NCBI GenBank assembly: GCA_002365865.1 | Contig: DFAQ01000044.1 | Coordinates: 1-47,660, forward strand | Length of the DNA stretch: 47,660 nt | Source: Pelotomaculum sp. UBA3102 | GTDB lineage: Bacteria; Bacillota; Desulfotomaculia; Desulfotomaculales; Pelotomaculaceae | Direction of reading: 5' to 3' | Shown: piece after piece, positions 15,720 to 24,737 of the stretch | Position numbering within the stretch: the first letter of the stretch is position 1 | How the letters are laid out: each line of letters opens with the position of its first letter | The notes under the pieces: model-generated | Told to the model about the DNA's origin: nothing | The model's database searches: none | What the model saw: the letters and a program-made list of their open reading frames with translations, nothing else | Made by a program: the position numbers and the translations under genes

Positions 15720-17642
15720 ATGGCCGATATAAACGAGGTCCGGGTGAGTTTGCCGGATGGTTCAGTCAGAGAGTACCCGGCAGGGACTTCGCTTTGGGAA
15801 GTAGCCGGAAGCATCAGTCCCCGCCTGACCAGGGAAGCCCTGGCCGCTATGGTTGACGACCGGGCAGTGGATTTAAGTTATACTCTGAACCGGGATTCGT
15901 CGGTCCGCATTCTGACTTTTGCCGATGAAGAGGGCCGCCGGGTTTACCGCCACAGTACCGCTCACGTAATGGCCCAGGCGGTGCAGAGACTTTTCCCCGG
16001 TGTGAAGCTGGCCATCGGCCCGGCGATAACGGACGGTTTTTATTACGACTTTGACCCCTCCGAGCCGTTCACTCTGGATGACCTGGCCGCAATAGAAAAT
16101 GAAATGGAAAAGATCGTCAAGGCAGACCTTCCTTTTGAAAGGTACGAGTTTTCCAGGCCGGAGGCACTGGCCAGGTTCAAAGAATCCGGCCAGGATTACA
16201 AGGTGGAGCTAATCAAGGAGTTGCCTGAAGATGAAGTCCTTTCCTGTTACCGCCAGGGTGACTTTTTAGACCTGTGTACGGGGCCGCACATGCCTTCCAC
16301 CGGCAGGCTGAAGGCGGTCAAGTTGCTCAACGTGGCCGGGGCTTACTGGCGTGGTGACGAAAAGAACCGGATGCTGCAGCGTATTTACGGCACTTCCTTC
16401 CCCAAAAAATCAATGCTGGATGAATACCTGTTCCGGATCGCAGAAGCCAAGCGCAGGGACCACCGCAAGCTGGGGACGGAACTCGATCTTTTCAGCATTC
16501 AAGACGAGGGGCCGGGATTTGTTTTCTTTCATCCCAAGGGAATGGTTCTGCGCAACGAGTTGGAAAAATTCTGGCGGGAGGAGCACAGAAAGCGGGGTTA
16601 CCAGGAGATCCGCACCCCGATTATTTTGAACCGTGCCCTCTGGGAGCAGTCCGGGCATTGGGAGCATTACCGGGACAATATGTATTTCACTAAAATCGAC
16701 GGGATCGACTACGCGGTGAAGCCGATGAACTGTCCCGGCAGCATCCTCATTTACAAGAGCCGGTTGCATAGTTACCGGGATCTGCCGGTACGCATGGGGG
16801 AACTGGGGTTGGTGCACCGGCACGAACTTTCGGGGGTGCTGCACGGGTTGATGAGAGTACGCTGTTTTACCCAGGATGACGCCCATATTTTCATGCTGCC
16901 GTCGCAAATCAAAGAAGAAATCATCGGGGTCATTGACCTGGTGGACGATTTTTACCGGGTTTTCGGGTTTCCCTACCGCGTGGAGCTTTCAACCAAGCCG
17001 CAAAAGGCCATGGGTGCGGGCCATATCTGGGAGCTTGCCACCGGGGCGTTGCAGGAGGCCCTGGAGGCCAGGGGGCTTGATTACAAGGTGAACGAAGGTG
17101 ACGGGGCCTTTTACGGACCCAAGATTGATTTTCACCTGGAAGACTGCCTGGGCCGTACCTGGCAGTGCGGGACCATACAACTGGACTTTCTGATGCCGGA
17201 GAAATTCGACCTGAACTACGTGGGTGAGGATGGTCAAAAACACCGGCCGGTGATGCTCCACCGGGTGGTGTTCGGCAGTATGGAAAGGTTTATCGGTATC
17301 CTTACGGAACACTTTGCCGGAGCGTTCCCTGCCTGGCTGGCACCGGTGCAGGTGCGCGTTCTTCCCATTACCGACCGTCAGGGTGAGTATGCCCGGAGTG
17401 TGGTTGACAAGCTCCTTGACCGGGGGATCCGGGTAGAGTTGGACGCCCGCAACGAAAAAATCGGCTACAAGATCCGCGAGGCCCAGGCCCGGAAAATACC
17501 TTACATGCTGGTAACCGGGGATAAAGAAGTACAAAACGGGACCGTAGCCGTCCGCCGCCGCGCACAGGGAGACCTCGGCCCCATGCCGCTGGACAGGTTT
17601 GAAGAAATGTTGCAGGAAGAAATAAATAAAAAGGTTTGCTGA
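15720..17642 (+). CDS. thrS: Threonyl-tRNA synthetase
   Basis: A full-length class II enzyme of 640 residues that charges tRNA-Thr. An N-terminal TGS domain (about 1-65) begins VRVSLPDGSVREYPAGTSL. The editing domain has HSTAH with His78 and His82. The catalytic core has Cys338 (MNCPGS), a His in HELSGVLHGLMRVR near 388, and the late His in ILTEHFAGAFP, together forming the zinc site. The anticodon-binding domain follows (about 535-640). ATG 15720 is chosen with AAAGGAG 10 bases upstream; the frame is open further upstream, but that part is the REP-like palindrome and not homologous. It is controlled by the T-box in front. Confidence 0.97.
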   Translation: MADINEVRVSLPDGSVREYPAGTSLWEVAGSISPRLTREALAAMVDDRAVDLSYTLNRDSSVRILTFADEEGRRVYRHSTAHVMAQAVQRLFPGVKLAIGPAITDGFYYDFDPSEPFTLDDLAAIENEMEKIVKADLPFERYEFSRPEALARFKESGQDYKVELIKELPEDEVLSCYRQGDFLDLCTGPHMPSTGRLKAVKLLNVAGAYWRGDEKNRMLQRIYGTSFPKKSMLDEYLFRIAEAKRRDHRKLGTELDLFSIQDEGPGFVFFHPKGMVLRNELEKFWREEHRKRGYQEIRTPIILNRALWEQSGHWEHYRDNMYFTKIDGIDYAVKPMNCPGSILIYKSRLHSYRDLPVRMGELGLVHRHELSGVLHGLMRVRCFTQDDAHIFMLPSQIKEEIIGVIDLVDDFYRVFGFPYRVELSTKPQKAMGAGHIWELATGALQEALEARGLDYKVNEGDGAFYGPKIDFHLEDCLGRTWQCGTIQLDFLMPEKFDLNYVGEDGQKHRPVMLHRVVFGSMERFIGILTEHFAGAFPAWLAPVQVRVLPITDRQGEYARSVVDKLLDRGIRVELDARNEKIGYKIREAQARKIPYMLVTGDKEVQNGTVAVRRRAQGDLGPMPLDRFEEMLQEEINKKVC

Positions 17643-17662
17643 CGTATTTGCGGGCAGATTTA

Positions 17663-17691
17663 TTGACTTGCCTTTTCCGGTGTGCTATAAT
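17663..17691 (+). promoter_or_regulatory. Promoter of infC-rpmI-rplT
   Basis: TTGACT (17663-17668) and TATAAT (17686-17691) are 17 bases apart, with a TGC extended -10 directly before. It starts 21 bases after the thrS stop codon, so the translation genes have their own transcript. Confidence 0.88.
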
Positions 17692-17698
17692 TACTGCG

Positions 17699-17850
17699 GT
17701 CTAAAATAATATCTTTTTAAAAGTAGAAGCCGCTCGCTTCTCACCTTATGACGCAAAAGCTGTAATTGCAGTCCATAAGGTAAGTTTTTATCAGGTAAAC
17801 TTTAAGGTTTTAAAGTAAAAGCGGGTGGGGTTACCCGCTTTTGTTTTTTT
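17699..17850 (+). ncRNA. L20-type ribosomal protein leader of infC-rpmI-rplT
   Basis: The leader contains AGAAGC/GCTTCT and a long-range pair CCTTATGA (17743-17750) with TCCATAAGG (17772-17780), like the Firmicute leader bound by ribosomal protein L20. It ends in a strong terminator: AAAAGCGGGT (17817-17826), loop, ACCCGCTTTT (17833-17842), then seven T. Binding of L20 would favour termination and give feedback control of the operon. The leader class is by position and architecture; I could not check it against a covariance model. Confidence 0.75.
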
Positions 17851-17871
17851 ATTTCAGGGAGGTGAACCCGC

Positions 17872-18387
17872 ATCACGAAAGATTTCCGTATCAATGAGGG
17901 GATTAGAGCCAGGGACGTAAGAGTTGTCAGTGATGAAGGCAGTCAGATCGGTATTATGCCGGTAAAGGAAGCATTACGCCTTGCAGAGGAAAAGCAACTC
18001 GACCTGGTGGAGATCGCCCCGGTTGCCAAGCCGCCTGTTTGTAAGATTATGGATTACGGCAAATATAAGTATGAGCAGAGTAAAAAGGAGAAAGAGGCCC
18101 GGAAGAAGCAAAGGATCATAAATGTTAAGGAAGTCAAGTTGCGCCCCAATATTGAAGACCATGACTTTGAGGTAAAGGCCAGGAATGCAACCAGATTTTT
18201 AAAGGACGGAGACAAAGTAAAAGCGACCATTATGTTTAGAGGACGTGAGATCGTTCACACTAAACTCGGTCAGCAGTTGTTGAAAAGATTGGCGGAACAT
18301 GTGCAGGACTTTTCTATCATTGAGAGACATCCGAAGTTGGAAGGTAGAAACATGATCATGATTCTGGCGCCAAAACAGGAGAACTAG
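17872..18387 (+). CDS. infC: Translation initiation factor IF-3
   Basis: The protein begins TKDFRINEGIRARDVRVV after the start residue and runs 171 residues, the full IF-3 length. The N-terminal domain is about 1-75, then a basic linker (YKYEQSKKEKEARKKQR), and a C-terminal domain with VKEVKLRPNIEDHDFEVK and VKATIMFRGREI. The first ATG in frame (17956) would remove 28 conserved residues. GGAGGTGA (17858-17865) lies 6 bases before ATC 17872, so the start is the rare codon AUC. IF-3 rejects non-AUG starts, and a rare start on infC is the classical device for autoregulation. Confidence 0.95.
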   Translation: MTKDFRINEGIRARDVRVVSDEGSQIGIMPVKEALRLAEEKQLDLVEIAPVAKPPVCKIMDYGKYKYEQSKKEKEARKKQRIINVKEVKLRPNIEDHDFEVKARNATRFLKDGDKVKATIMFRGREIVHTKLGQQLLKRLAEHVQDFSIIERHPKLEGRNMIMILAPKQEN

Positions 18388-18405
18388 AAAGGAGTTGGAT
18401 TGATA

Positions 18406-18597
18406 TTGCCTAAGATTAAAACTCACCGGGGCGCCGCCAAGCGTTTTAAAAAGACGGCGAGCGGAAAATACAAGGTTTCTCACGCTTTCCACAGCCATAT
18501 TCTCGGTAAGAAAAGCGCTAAGAGAAAACGTACCTTGCGCAAGGCTACTATTATAAGTAAAGCCGATGCTGATCGTCTGAAGAGGCTTTTATCATAA
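18406..18597 (+). CDS. rpmI: 50S ribosomal protein L35
   Basis: A very basic 63-residue protein with the L35 pattern [20 protein letters not shown], then [23 protein letters not shown] 18406 is used because family members begin MPK-KTHRG; TTG 18400 in the same frame is closer to AAAGGAG (18388-18394) and cannot be excluded. It lies 18 bases after infC and is co-transcribed with it. Confidence 0.95.
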   Translation: MPKIKTHRGAAKRFKKTASGKYKVSHAFHSHILGKKSAKRKRTLRKATIISKADADRLKRLLS

Positions 18598-18628
18598 ACA
18601 CATAAGCAAATTAAGGGAGGAAGATATT

Positions 18629-18982
18629 ATGCCACGGGCGAAAAGCAGTGTGGTTTCACGTAAGAGGCATAAAAAAGTATTGAAGCTGGCAAAGGGATAC
18701 CGTGGTGCAAAAAGTAAGCTTTACCGCGTAGCTAACCAGCAGGTAATGAAATCGTTATTATACGCTTACCGCGACCGCAGGGCCAGAAAACGCGATTTTA
18801 GAAAGTTGTGGATAGCCAGGATTAATGCGGCGGCCAGGATGAACGGCATTTCTTACAGCCGGCTAATCAACGGCCTCAAGCGTGCCGAGGTGGAAATCAA
18901 CCGGAAAATGCTCGCCGATATGGCGGTGAAAGACGCTCAGGCCTTCGGCCGCCTGGTGGAGATAGCCAAGGCCAGTCTCTAA
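18629..18982 (+). CDS. rplT: 50S ribosomal protein L20
   Basis: This 117-residue basic protein has the family start [20 protein letters not shown], the Lys/Arg-rich helix [18 protein letters not shown], and the globular end [20 protein letters not shown]. An early 23S rRNA-binding assembly protein, it is also the likely repressor acting on the infC leader. GGGAGG lies 9 bases before ATG. Confidence 0.97.
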   Translation: MPRAKSSVVSRKRHKKVLKLAKGYRGAKSKLYRVANQQVMKSLLYAYRDRRARKRDFRKLWIARINAAARMNGISYSRLINGLKRAEVEINRKMLADMAVKDAQAFGRLVEIAKASL

Positions 18983-19019
18983 AGATGCTTCATGGTAAAA
19001 AATATGATTTAAACAATGA

Positions 19020-19042
19020 AAGCATGGTTTTATGTCATGCTT
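19020..19042 (+). terminator. Hairpin after rplT, possible weak terminator
   Basis: AAGCATG (19020-19026) and CATGCTT (19036-19042) form a perfect 7-base stem, followed by an AT-rich stretch with no clean T-run. It separates the ribosomal operon from the Trk-like gene. Confidence 0.4.
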
Positions 19043-19083
19043 ATTAAATATATCTAATATTGTCACGGGGCAGGGAGATTAAG

Positions 19084-19731
19084 ATGAGACAGTTTGCGGT
19101 AATCGGCCTGGGTCGTTTTGGCAGAAGTGTGGCCATGACCCTTTCTAAAATAGGTTATGATGTTCTGGCGATTGATGTAAATGAAGAAAAAGTTAACGAA
19201 ATAATGGAGTATGTCACTCATGCCGTTCAGGTTGATGCTATGGAAGAAACGGCATTAAAAGCCCTCGGTATTCGTAATTTTGACGTAGTTATTGTTGCTA
19301 TCGGCCAGGACATGCAGTCCAACATCCTGGTAACTTTAATGCTCAAAGATATGGGTGTGAAAAAAGTAGTATCAAAGGCGGTTACCGAGTTGCACGGAAA
19401 AGTACTAGGCAGGATCGGCGCTGATAAAGTAGTGTTCCCCGAGCAGGATATGGGGGTAAGAGTGGCGCGTGCCCTGGTATCAAAAAACATTCTCGACCAG
19501 ATTAATATTTCTCCTGACTACAGCATTGTTGAGCTCTTGACCCCGGACGAGTTTGCCGGAAAAACCCTGGCTCAAGGAGCGATCAGGGAAAAGTACGGAG
19601 TAACGGTGTTGGCCATCAGGCGGGGCAACGAAGTTATTATTTCTCCCGGTGCGCAACAGGTGATCAATGAAGGAGATGTGCTGGTGGTAGTTGGTCGCGA
19701 CCAAAAGTTAAAAATACTGGAGGAGAAATAA
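19084..19731 (+). CDS. Trk/Ktr potassium channel regulatory subunit (RCK domain, KtrA/TrkA-like)
   Basis: This 215-residue cytoplasmic protein has an N-terminal Rossmann RCK domain (about 1-130) with GLGRFG at residues 8-13 and an acidic residue after the second strand (LAIDVN), which bind NAD(H) or ATP/ADP. A TrkA-C domain (about 135-215) ends in EGDVLVVVGRDQKL. It would gate a KtrB/TrkH potassium channel, but no such gene is in the window, so the partner is elsewhere. ATG 19084 has GGGAG 7-8 bases upstream; an upstream in-frame ATG lacks this. The rRNA methyltransferase gene starts 6 bases downstream, so the two are co-transcribed. Confidence 0.9.
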   Translation: MRQFAVIGLGRFGRSVAMTLSKIGYDVLAIDVNEEKVNEIMEYVTHAVQVDAMEETALKALGIRNFDVVIVAIGQDMQSNILVTLMLKDMGVKKVVSKAVTELHGKVLGRIGADKVVFPEQDMGVRVARALVSKNILDQINISPDYSIVELLTPDEFAGKTLAQGAIREKYGVTVLAIRRGNEVIISPGAQQVINEGDVLVVVGRDQKLKILEEK

Positions 19732-19737
19732 ACCGCG

Positions 19738-20544
19738 GTGGCAGGCAGACCAAGTTTCCGGGCAGATTACCTGCGGCGTATGGGAAGAAGCCGTCGGTTC
19801 AGGGAGCGTGAAGGGAAATTCCTGGTTGAGGGGATCCGTTTTGTGGAGGAAGCCTTGACTTCCAATTGGCCGGTAGAAACCGTGCTGTATTGTTCCCGGA
19901 TTTTAGAAAGCCCGCGGGGGAAAATTCTGCTGGAAAATGCCGCCGCCGGAGGGATTCACCCGGTCAGGGTTGCCGAGAGTTTTTTTAAAGAAATGGCGGA
20001 TACGGAGACACCGCAGGGGATTGTCGCAGTAGTCAGGAAGCGTGCTTACGGTTTGGACGGCATTTGGGAGACGGACCGGCCCGTCTTGCTGGTATTGGTT
20101 GACGGTGTACAGGACCCCGGCAATCTGGGTGCCATCGTGCGGTCCGCGGATGCTGCCGGGGCCGGTGGGGTCATTCTTTTGAAGGGTACGGCCGACATTT
20201 ATAACCCTAAAGCTTTACGGGCGACGATGGGGTCGATATTTCACGTTCCGGTGTTCCCGAACCATGATCCGGAAGAGGTAATGTCTTGCCTGTCCGGATA
20301 CGGAATAAAAACCGTGGCCGGGGACCCTCGGGCGGAAAAACTTTTATATGAATGTAATTTTACGGTTTCTTGTGCTTTGGTGGTTGGAAGTGAGGCGGCG
20401 GGACCCGGTAAACCGGTTCTGGAAAGAGTATCCGAACGGGTGCGCATACCGATGCCCGGCCGGGCGGAATCTCTGAATGCGGCAAATTCCGCGGCCGTAC
20501 TTATGTATGAGGTTGTGCGCCAGCGTAGTATGATTAGGCCCTGA
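19738..20544 (+). CDS. SpoU/TrmH family RNA 2'-O-methyltransferase
   Basis: This 268-residue protein has an N-terminal substrate-binding domain (about 1-95, FLVEGIRFVEEAL, AESFFKEMADTETPQGIVAV) and a trefoil-knot methyltransferase domain. SpoU motifs 1 to 3 are present: LVDGVQDPGNLGAIVRSADA, ALVVGSEAAGPG, and IPMPGRAESLNAANSAAVLMYE. The enzyme uses S-adenosylmethionine to methylate ribose in rRNA. Such a gene often stands just upstream of pheS in this group. The GTG start has GGAGG about 12 bases upstream. Which nucleotide is modified cannot be told. Confidence 0.92.
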   Translation: MAGRPSFRADYLRRMGRSRRFREREGKFLVEGIRFVEEALTSNWPVETVLYCSRILESPRGKILLENAAAGGIHPVRVAESFFKEMADTETPQGIVAVVRKRAYGLDGIWETDRPVLLVLVDGVQDPGNLGAIVRSADAAGAGGVILLKGTADIYNPKALRATMGSIFHVPVFPNHDPEEVMSCLSGYGIKTVAGDPRAEKLLYECNFTVSCALVVGSEAAGPGKPVLERVSERVRIPMPGRAESLNAANSAAVLMYEVVRQRSMIRP

Positions 20545-20603
20545 ATTTCCTGTTTGTGAAATGCAGGTAAGGGTGTTTGGGTTCTATTTTTCAGTAAACT
20601 TCC

Positions 20604-20632
20604 TTGTCATCAATTTTTGCTTGTGGTATAAT
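20604..20632 (+). promoter_or_regulatory. Promoter of the pheS leader region
   Basis: TTGTCA (20604-20609) and TATAAT (20627-20632) are 17 bases apart, with a TGG extended -10. The start of transcription would be near 20639, about 180 bases before the first T-box element. Confidence 0.8.
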
Positions 20633-20638
20633 CAAAAT

Positions 20639-20815
20639 CGAAGGTCCCCAAAAAATTGAGGAAAGGTTGTGGTTGAATGCTCTTAACCGCCGAATTTTTT
20701 TGGAGGCTGTTCGAAGCAACTGGCTCAGTTAGGGCATACATACTTTACAGGAGACTAGCGGTTCACTAGATTATAAGTATATATTATGTTTAAACGGTAT
20801 ATTAATATCATTAAA
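20639..20815 (+). other. Structured transcribed segment before the Phe T-box, unassigned
   Basis: No protein frame of useful length was found. A long imperfect hairpin can form: CCCCAAAAAATT (20646-20657) with AATTTTTTTGGAGG (20691-20704), enclosing GTGGTT/AACCGC (20671-20688). Further downstream are CTAG...CTAG and an AT-rich stretch. It follows a strong promoter but precedes stem I of the T-box. It may be an extended leader or a separate small RNA. It does not match a tRNA, and I could not assign it to 6S RNA. Confidence 0.45.
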
Positions 20816-20819
20816 AGTG

Positions 20820-21100
20820 ATGAAGGGGAAAAGTAAATAACCGGCGTTCTTCAGGGAAGGAGGATCGTTGACTGGAAGTCCTCCCGGAATCAGGTTGCTT
20901 GAAATTCACCCCGGAACTGCAGCTGAACGCACTGCCAGTAGGTGTCGCCGGTGCTTCTACCGTTATATGGGAAGAAAGTATCAATTTTTTTATTTATAAT
21001 TAAGCTCCGTACCTGGCGAGGGCTATACTCAAAAGGTTGGACTAGAGGGTGGTACCGCGGAAGATAAATACAGTCCGTCCCTGTAGAGGGACGGTTTTTT
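20820..21100 (+). ncRNA. T-box riboswitch, tRNA-Phe responsive, upstream of pheST
   Basis: AGGGTGGTACCGCGG is at 21046-21060; its UGGU would pair with a discriminator A, as in tRNA-Phe. Stem I starts with GGGGAAAAGTAAATAA at about 20825-20840, and the codon TTC followed by A at 20905-20907 sits in the specifier position after GAAA. The terminator has perfect arms CCGTCCCT (21075-21082) and AGGGACGG (21087-21094), then six T. Confidence 0.92.
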
Positions 21101-21150
21101 GTTTTATTTTTTTCTATTTCGGGAAGGTTGTAACACAGGAGGTAGATTTA

Positions 21151-22176
21151 ATGAGGGAAAAGTTGCAAGAACTGTGCCATGAAGCGCTTCAGGCTCTGGA
21201 TGCAGCCGGGAGCCTGGAAGATTTGAATGAAACCAGAATTAAGTACCTGGGCAAGAAGGGAGCACTGACGCAAGTACTGCGGGGTATGGGGAAATTGAGT
21301 GCTGAAGAGAGGCCCCGTATAGGACAGGCGGCCAACGAGATACGCTCCGCCATTGAGGAAAGGCTTGCCGCCAGGACTGACGAACTGAAAGTAGCCGTGC
21401 AGGAACAAAGACTGCGCCGTGAAGTCATAGACGTAACGCTTCCGGGAACCCCGGTGCAGTGGGGCGGGAAGCACCCTTTGACCCGGGTGAGGGAAAATAT
21501 CCAGGACATATTTTTAGGCCTTGGCTATGTAATAGCCGAGGGCCCGGAAGTGGAGACAGACTATTACAACTTTGAAGCGCTGAACCTGCCCCAGGATCAT
21601 CCCGCCCGCGATATGCAGGACACATTTTTTGTCAGCGGAGGAAATTTGCTGCGCACCCATACCTCGCCGGTTCAGGTGCGCTTTATGGAAAAAACCGCTC
21701 CGGAACTACCGGTAAAAATTATTGTTCCGGGTAAAGTCTACCGGCGTGACGACGATGCCACCCATTCCCCCATGTTTCACCAGGTGGAGGGACTGGCGAT
21801 TGACCGGCGCATCACTTTCAGCGATTTAAAGGGAACCCTGGATCTGTTTGCCCGGGAAATGTTCAGCCCGGATACCAGGACCCGGTTCAGGCCCAGTTAC
21901 TTCCCGTTTACCGAACCAAGCGTGGAAGTGGACATTTCCTGCGTTATGTGCCGCGGCAAGGGCTGCCGGGTCTGTTCCCACACCGGTTGGCTGGAAATTC
22001 TCGGGGCGGGCATGGTGCATCCAAGAGTGCTGGAAGTTTCAGGCTATGATTCGGAAGAGGTTACCGGATTTGCTTTCGGCATGGGCGTGGAGCGTATTGC
22101 GATGTTGAAATACGGCATTGACGACATGCGTCTTTTGTTTGAAAACGACCTGCGGTTTTTACAGCAGTTCAGATAA
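21151..22176 (+). CDS. pheS: Phenylalanyl-tRNA synthetase alpha subunit
   Basis: This 341-residue class II catalytic subunit has an N-terminal coiled coil (about 1-85), class II motif 2 in [32 protein letters not shown] near 250-265, a small Cys cluster ([12 protein letters not shown]), and motif 3 in [17 protein letters not shown]. It pairs with PheT as an alpha2beta2 enzyme. ATG 21151 has CAGGAGG 7 bases upstream; in-frame sequence further upstream is T-box RNA. pheT starts 24 bases downstream. Confidence 0.97.
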   Translation: MREKLQELCHEALQALDAAGSLEDLNETRIKYLGKKGALTQVLRGMGKLSAEERPRIGQAANEIRSAIEERLAARTDELKVAVQEQRLRREVIDVTLPGTPVQWGGKHPLTRVRENIQDIFLGLGYVIAEGPEVETDYYNFEALNLPQDHPARDMQDTFFVSGGNLLRTHTSPVQVRFMEKTAPELPVKIIVPGKVYRRDDDATHSPMFHQVEGLAIDRRITFSDLKGTLDLFAREMFSPDTRTRFRPSYFPFTEPSVEVDISCVMCRGKGCRVCSHTGWLEILGAGMVHPRVLEVSGYDSEEVTGFAFGMGVERIAMLKYGIDDMRLLFENDLRFLQQFR

Positions 22177-22200
22177 GAGTTAAAGGAGGCCGAAAACAAC

Positions 22201-24621
22201 ATGCGGGTATCTTATAACTGGCTGAAGGAATTTGTTGATTTAGATATATCTCCCCGGGAACTCGCCGACCGCCTGACCCTGGCCGGCATTGCCGTTGAGA
22301 GAATAGAAGAAACCGGCAAGGGCATAGAGAAGGTGGTCACCGGGCGTATTGAAACCATCAGTGCCCACCCCAATGCCGATAAGCTGGTGGTGGCGACTGT
22401 AAACACCGGGGCGGAAAAACTGCAGATAATTACTGCCGCTACCAACGTCAGGGCAGGAGATGTCGTTCCGGTGGCCGTGGAAGGCGCCAGGCTGGCCGGT
22501 GGGCTGGTAATCAAACGGGCCAGCCTGAGAGGTATGGAATCCAGGGGTATGATGTGTTCCGGCCGGGAGTTGGGTATCGATCCCGCGACCATGTCGCCCG
22601 AAGAAGCCCACGGTATTATGCTTTTGCCTCCGGGTACGCCTCCGGGCAGGGACGCTAAAAAAGTGCTGGGGTTGGACGATGCGATCCTGGAGCTTGATCT
22701 CACGCCCAACCGGGGTGACTGCCTGTCTGTCATAGGTGTGGCCAGGGAGGCGGCTGCCTTACTGGGACTTCCCTTCCGGCAGCCCCAGGCGGTTTTCCCG
22801 GAGCTGGAGGAAAATATTTCCGGCAAGGTAAAGGTTGAGATTGAAGCCCGGGATCTGTGCCGGCGTTTTGTGGGGCGCCTGGTAAAAAACGTGCGGGTCG
22901 GCCGTTCACCCCTGTGGATGCAACAGCGGCTGCGGGATGCAGGAATCAGGCCCATCAGCAACATCGTGGACGTTACAAACTATGTCATGCTGGAACTGGG
23001 CCAGCCTATGCACGCTTTTGATTATAACCTGGTGCGGGAAGGTCGTATTATTGTCCGCCGGGGCCGGGAAGGAGAAAAGATTACTTCCCTGGACGGTGTG
23101 GAAAGGGAGCTTACTCCTGATATGCTGGCCATAACCGACCCGTCCGGGCCGGTGGCAATTGCCGGGGTGATGGGCGGGTTGGCTACGGAGGTAAGCAAAA
23201 AAACGACCGCGGTTTTGCTGGAGGCGGCATATTTCGATCCCACCAGCATCCGCAGGACCTCCAAGGCCCTCGGGTTACGTTCGGAAGCCTCCCTGCGTTT
23301 CGAAAAAGGTATTGATATAGACGGATGTGCCGGGGCGTCGGCCAGGGCGGTGCAATTGATCACCGGGATGGAAGCCGGGGAGGCAGTGGCCGGGATGGTA
23401 GACAATTACCCGGGTTTGGTTCCTGAAAAAACGCTTTCCCTGCGGTCGGAGCGGGCCACGCATATTCTGGGGGTGGAGGTGCCCCGGGAGGAAACCTTCA
23501 ATATCCTCACCAACCTCCGGTTTAAAGTGGAGGACACGGGCAATGAAATGCTGGTCACCGTACCCACCTACCGGGTTGACGTAAGCCGGGAAATCGATCT
23601 GATTGAAGAAATAGCCAGGATGTACGGTTACAACCGGGTACCGGTAACCCTTCCCTACGGTCTCTCTACCGCCGGAATTAAAACCGGGAAACAAGCTTTT
23701 TTAGACCGGATTCAGGAATTGCTGGCCGGATCGGGGTTGTATGAAGTAGTTACTTACAGCTTCGTCCACCCCAGGGTCTTCGACCGGATGAATCTGCCCG
23801 AAAACAGTCCCCTGCGCGATACGGTTAAAATTCAAAATCCTCTGAGCGAGGAAAACTCGGTAATGCGTACCATGATGCTGCCGGGCCTCTTGGAAGTGCT
23901 GGCCAAGAACTACAGCCGGCGGGTGCAGAACGGTGCGGTCTTTGAAACCGGCAAAGTGTTTTATCCCCGGAGAGGTGACTCCCTTCCGGAGGAACGCCTG
24001 GTGCTGTCGGCTGCTTCCATGGGACGGACGGCCGGAAGCTGGAACACACCGTCAAGAGAGATGGACTACTATTATCTGAAGGGTGTGCTGGAAAACCTTT
24101 TCCGGGAGCTTGGGACGGCACCGGTTGCTTACCGGCCCGAGACAGCCAATCCAAGCTTTCACCCGGGGCGGACCGCCTCCCTGGAAACCGGGAATGAGAA
24201 GCTCGGCGTGCTGGGCGAGCTTCACCCCGATGTGCTGGAAAAATTTGATATCCCTGAAAAAGTTACGGCTTTTGAGCTGGATTTGGCCGGGTTGCTGGCT
24301 GTTTCCGGCCGGCCGCTGCAGTACGGTGCGCTGCCCAAGTTTCCCGGTATTGAAAGGGATATTGCCATTATTGTCGGTCAGGATACCCCGGCGGCAGAGA
24401 TCATGGATACCATACGCAGCGCCGGTGGGGAACTGCTCCAATCGGTTTCCTTGTTCGACCTGTACCGCGGCGAGCCGGTTCCCGAGGGCAACCAGAGCAT
24501 GGCATTTTCCTTGAAATTCCAGGCACTTGACCGCACCCTTACCGATGCGGAAGCGGGGGAGAGAACCGAAGTCATTGCCAGGGCCCTTGCTGCGCGTTTT
24601 GGTGCCGAGTTAAGGGGTTAA
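22201..24621 (+). CDS. pheT: Phenylalanyl-tRNA synthetase beta subunit
   Basis: The 806-residue length is typical. An N-terminal tRNA-binding (EMAP-like) domain covers about 40-150 (GRIETISAHPNADKLVVATV). The B3/B4 editing region is at about 205-390 (ISNIVDVTNYVMLELGQPMHAFD), B5 at about 400-480, and the ferredoxin-fold anticodon-binding domain at the end (FPGIERDIAIIVGQDTPAAEI). AAAGGAGG lies 11 bases before ATG. It is controlled with pheS by the T-box. Confidence 0.97.
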   Translation: MRVSYNWLKEFVDLDISPRELADRLTLAGIAVERIEETGKGIEKVVTGRIETISAHPNADKLVVATVNTGAEKLQIITAATNVRAGDVVPVAVEGARLAGGLVIKRASLRGMESRGMMCSGRELGIDPATMSPEEAHGIMLLPPGTPPGRDAKKVLGLDDAILELDLTPNRGDCLSVIGVAREAAALLGLPFRQPQAVFPELEENISGKVKVEIEARDLCRRFVGRLVKNVRVGRSPLWMQQRLRDAGIRPISNIVDVTNYVMLELGQPMHAFDYNLVREGRIIVRRGREGEKITSLDGVERELTPDMLAITDPSGPVAIAGVMGGLATEVSKKTTAVLLEAAYFDPTSIRRTSKALGLRSEASLRFEKGIDIDGCAGASARAVQLITGMEAGEAVAGMVDNYPGLVPEKTLSLRSERATHILGVEVPREETFNILTNLRFKVEDTGNEMLVTVPTYRVDVSREIDLIEEIARMYGYNRVPVTLPYGLSTAGIKTGKQAFLDRIQELLAGSGLYEVVTYSFVHPRVFDRMNLPENSPLRDTVKIQNPLSEENSVMRTMMLPGLLEVLAKNYSRRVQNGAVFETGKVFYPRRGDSLPEERLVLSAASMGRTAGSWNTPSREMDYYYLKGVLENLFRELGTAPVAYRPETANPSFHPGRTASLETGNEKLGVLGELHPDVLEKFDIPEKVTAFELDLAGLLAVSGRPLQYGALPKFPGIERDIAIIVGQDTPAAEIMDTIRSAGGELLQSVSLFDLYRGEPVPEGNQSMAFSLKFQALDRTLTDAEAGERTEVIARALAARFGAELRG

Positions 24622-24737
24622 GGGTGAAATTGTGAAAAATTTTGCCTGAATAAGGGAGGAAAAAGGTAAAACGTGACGAAAAATTGATTGGCGAAATAAA
24701 TTACAAGTAAGTGAAATAACAGGCCTGGGGGAATTCT

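Noticed and set aside
17956..18387. infC beginning at the first ATG
   Set aside because: It would delete 28 conserved residues and has no ribosome binding site; the upstream ATC has both homology and GGAGGTGA.
20715..20790. tRNA-like segment with GGCTCAGTTAGGGC and GCGGTTCACTAG, similar to D- and T-arms
   Set aside because: The T-stem does not pair, the acceptor ends do not match, and the conserved GTTCAAATC pattern is absent.
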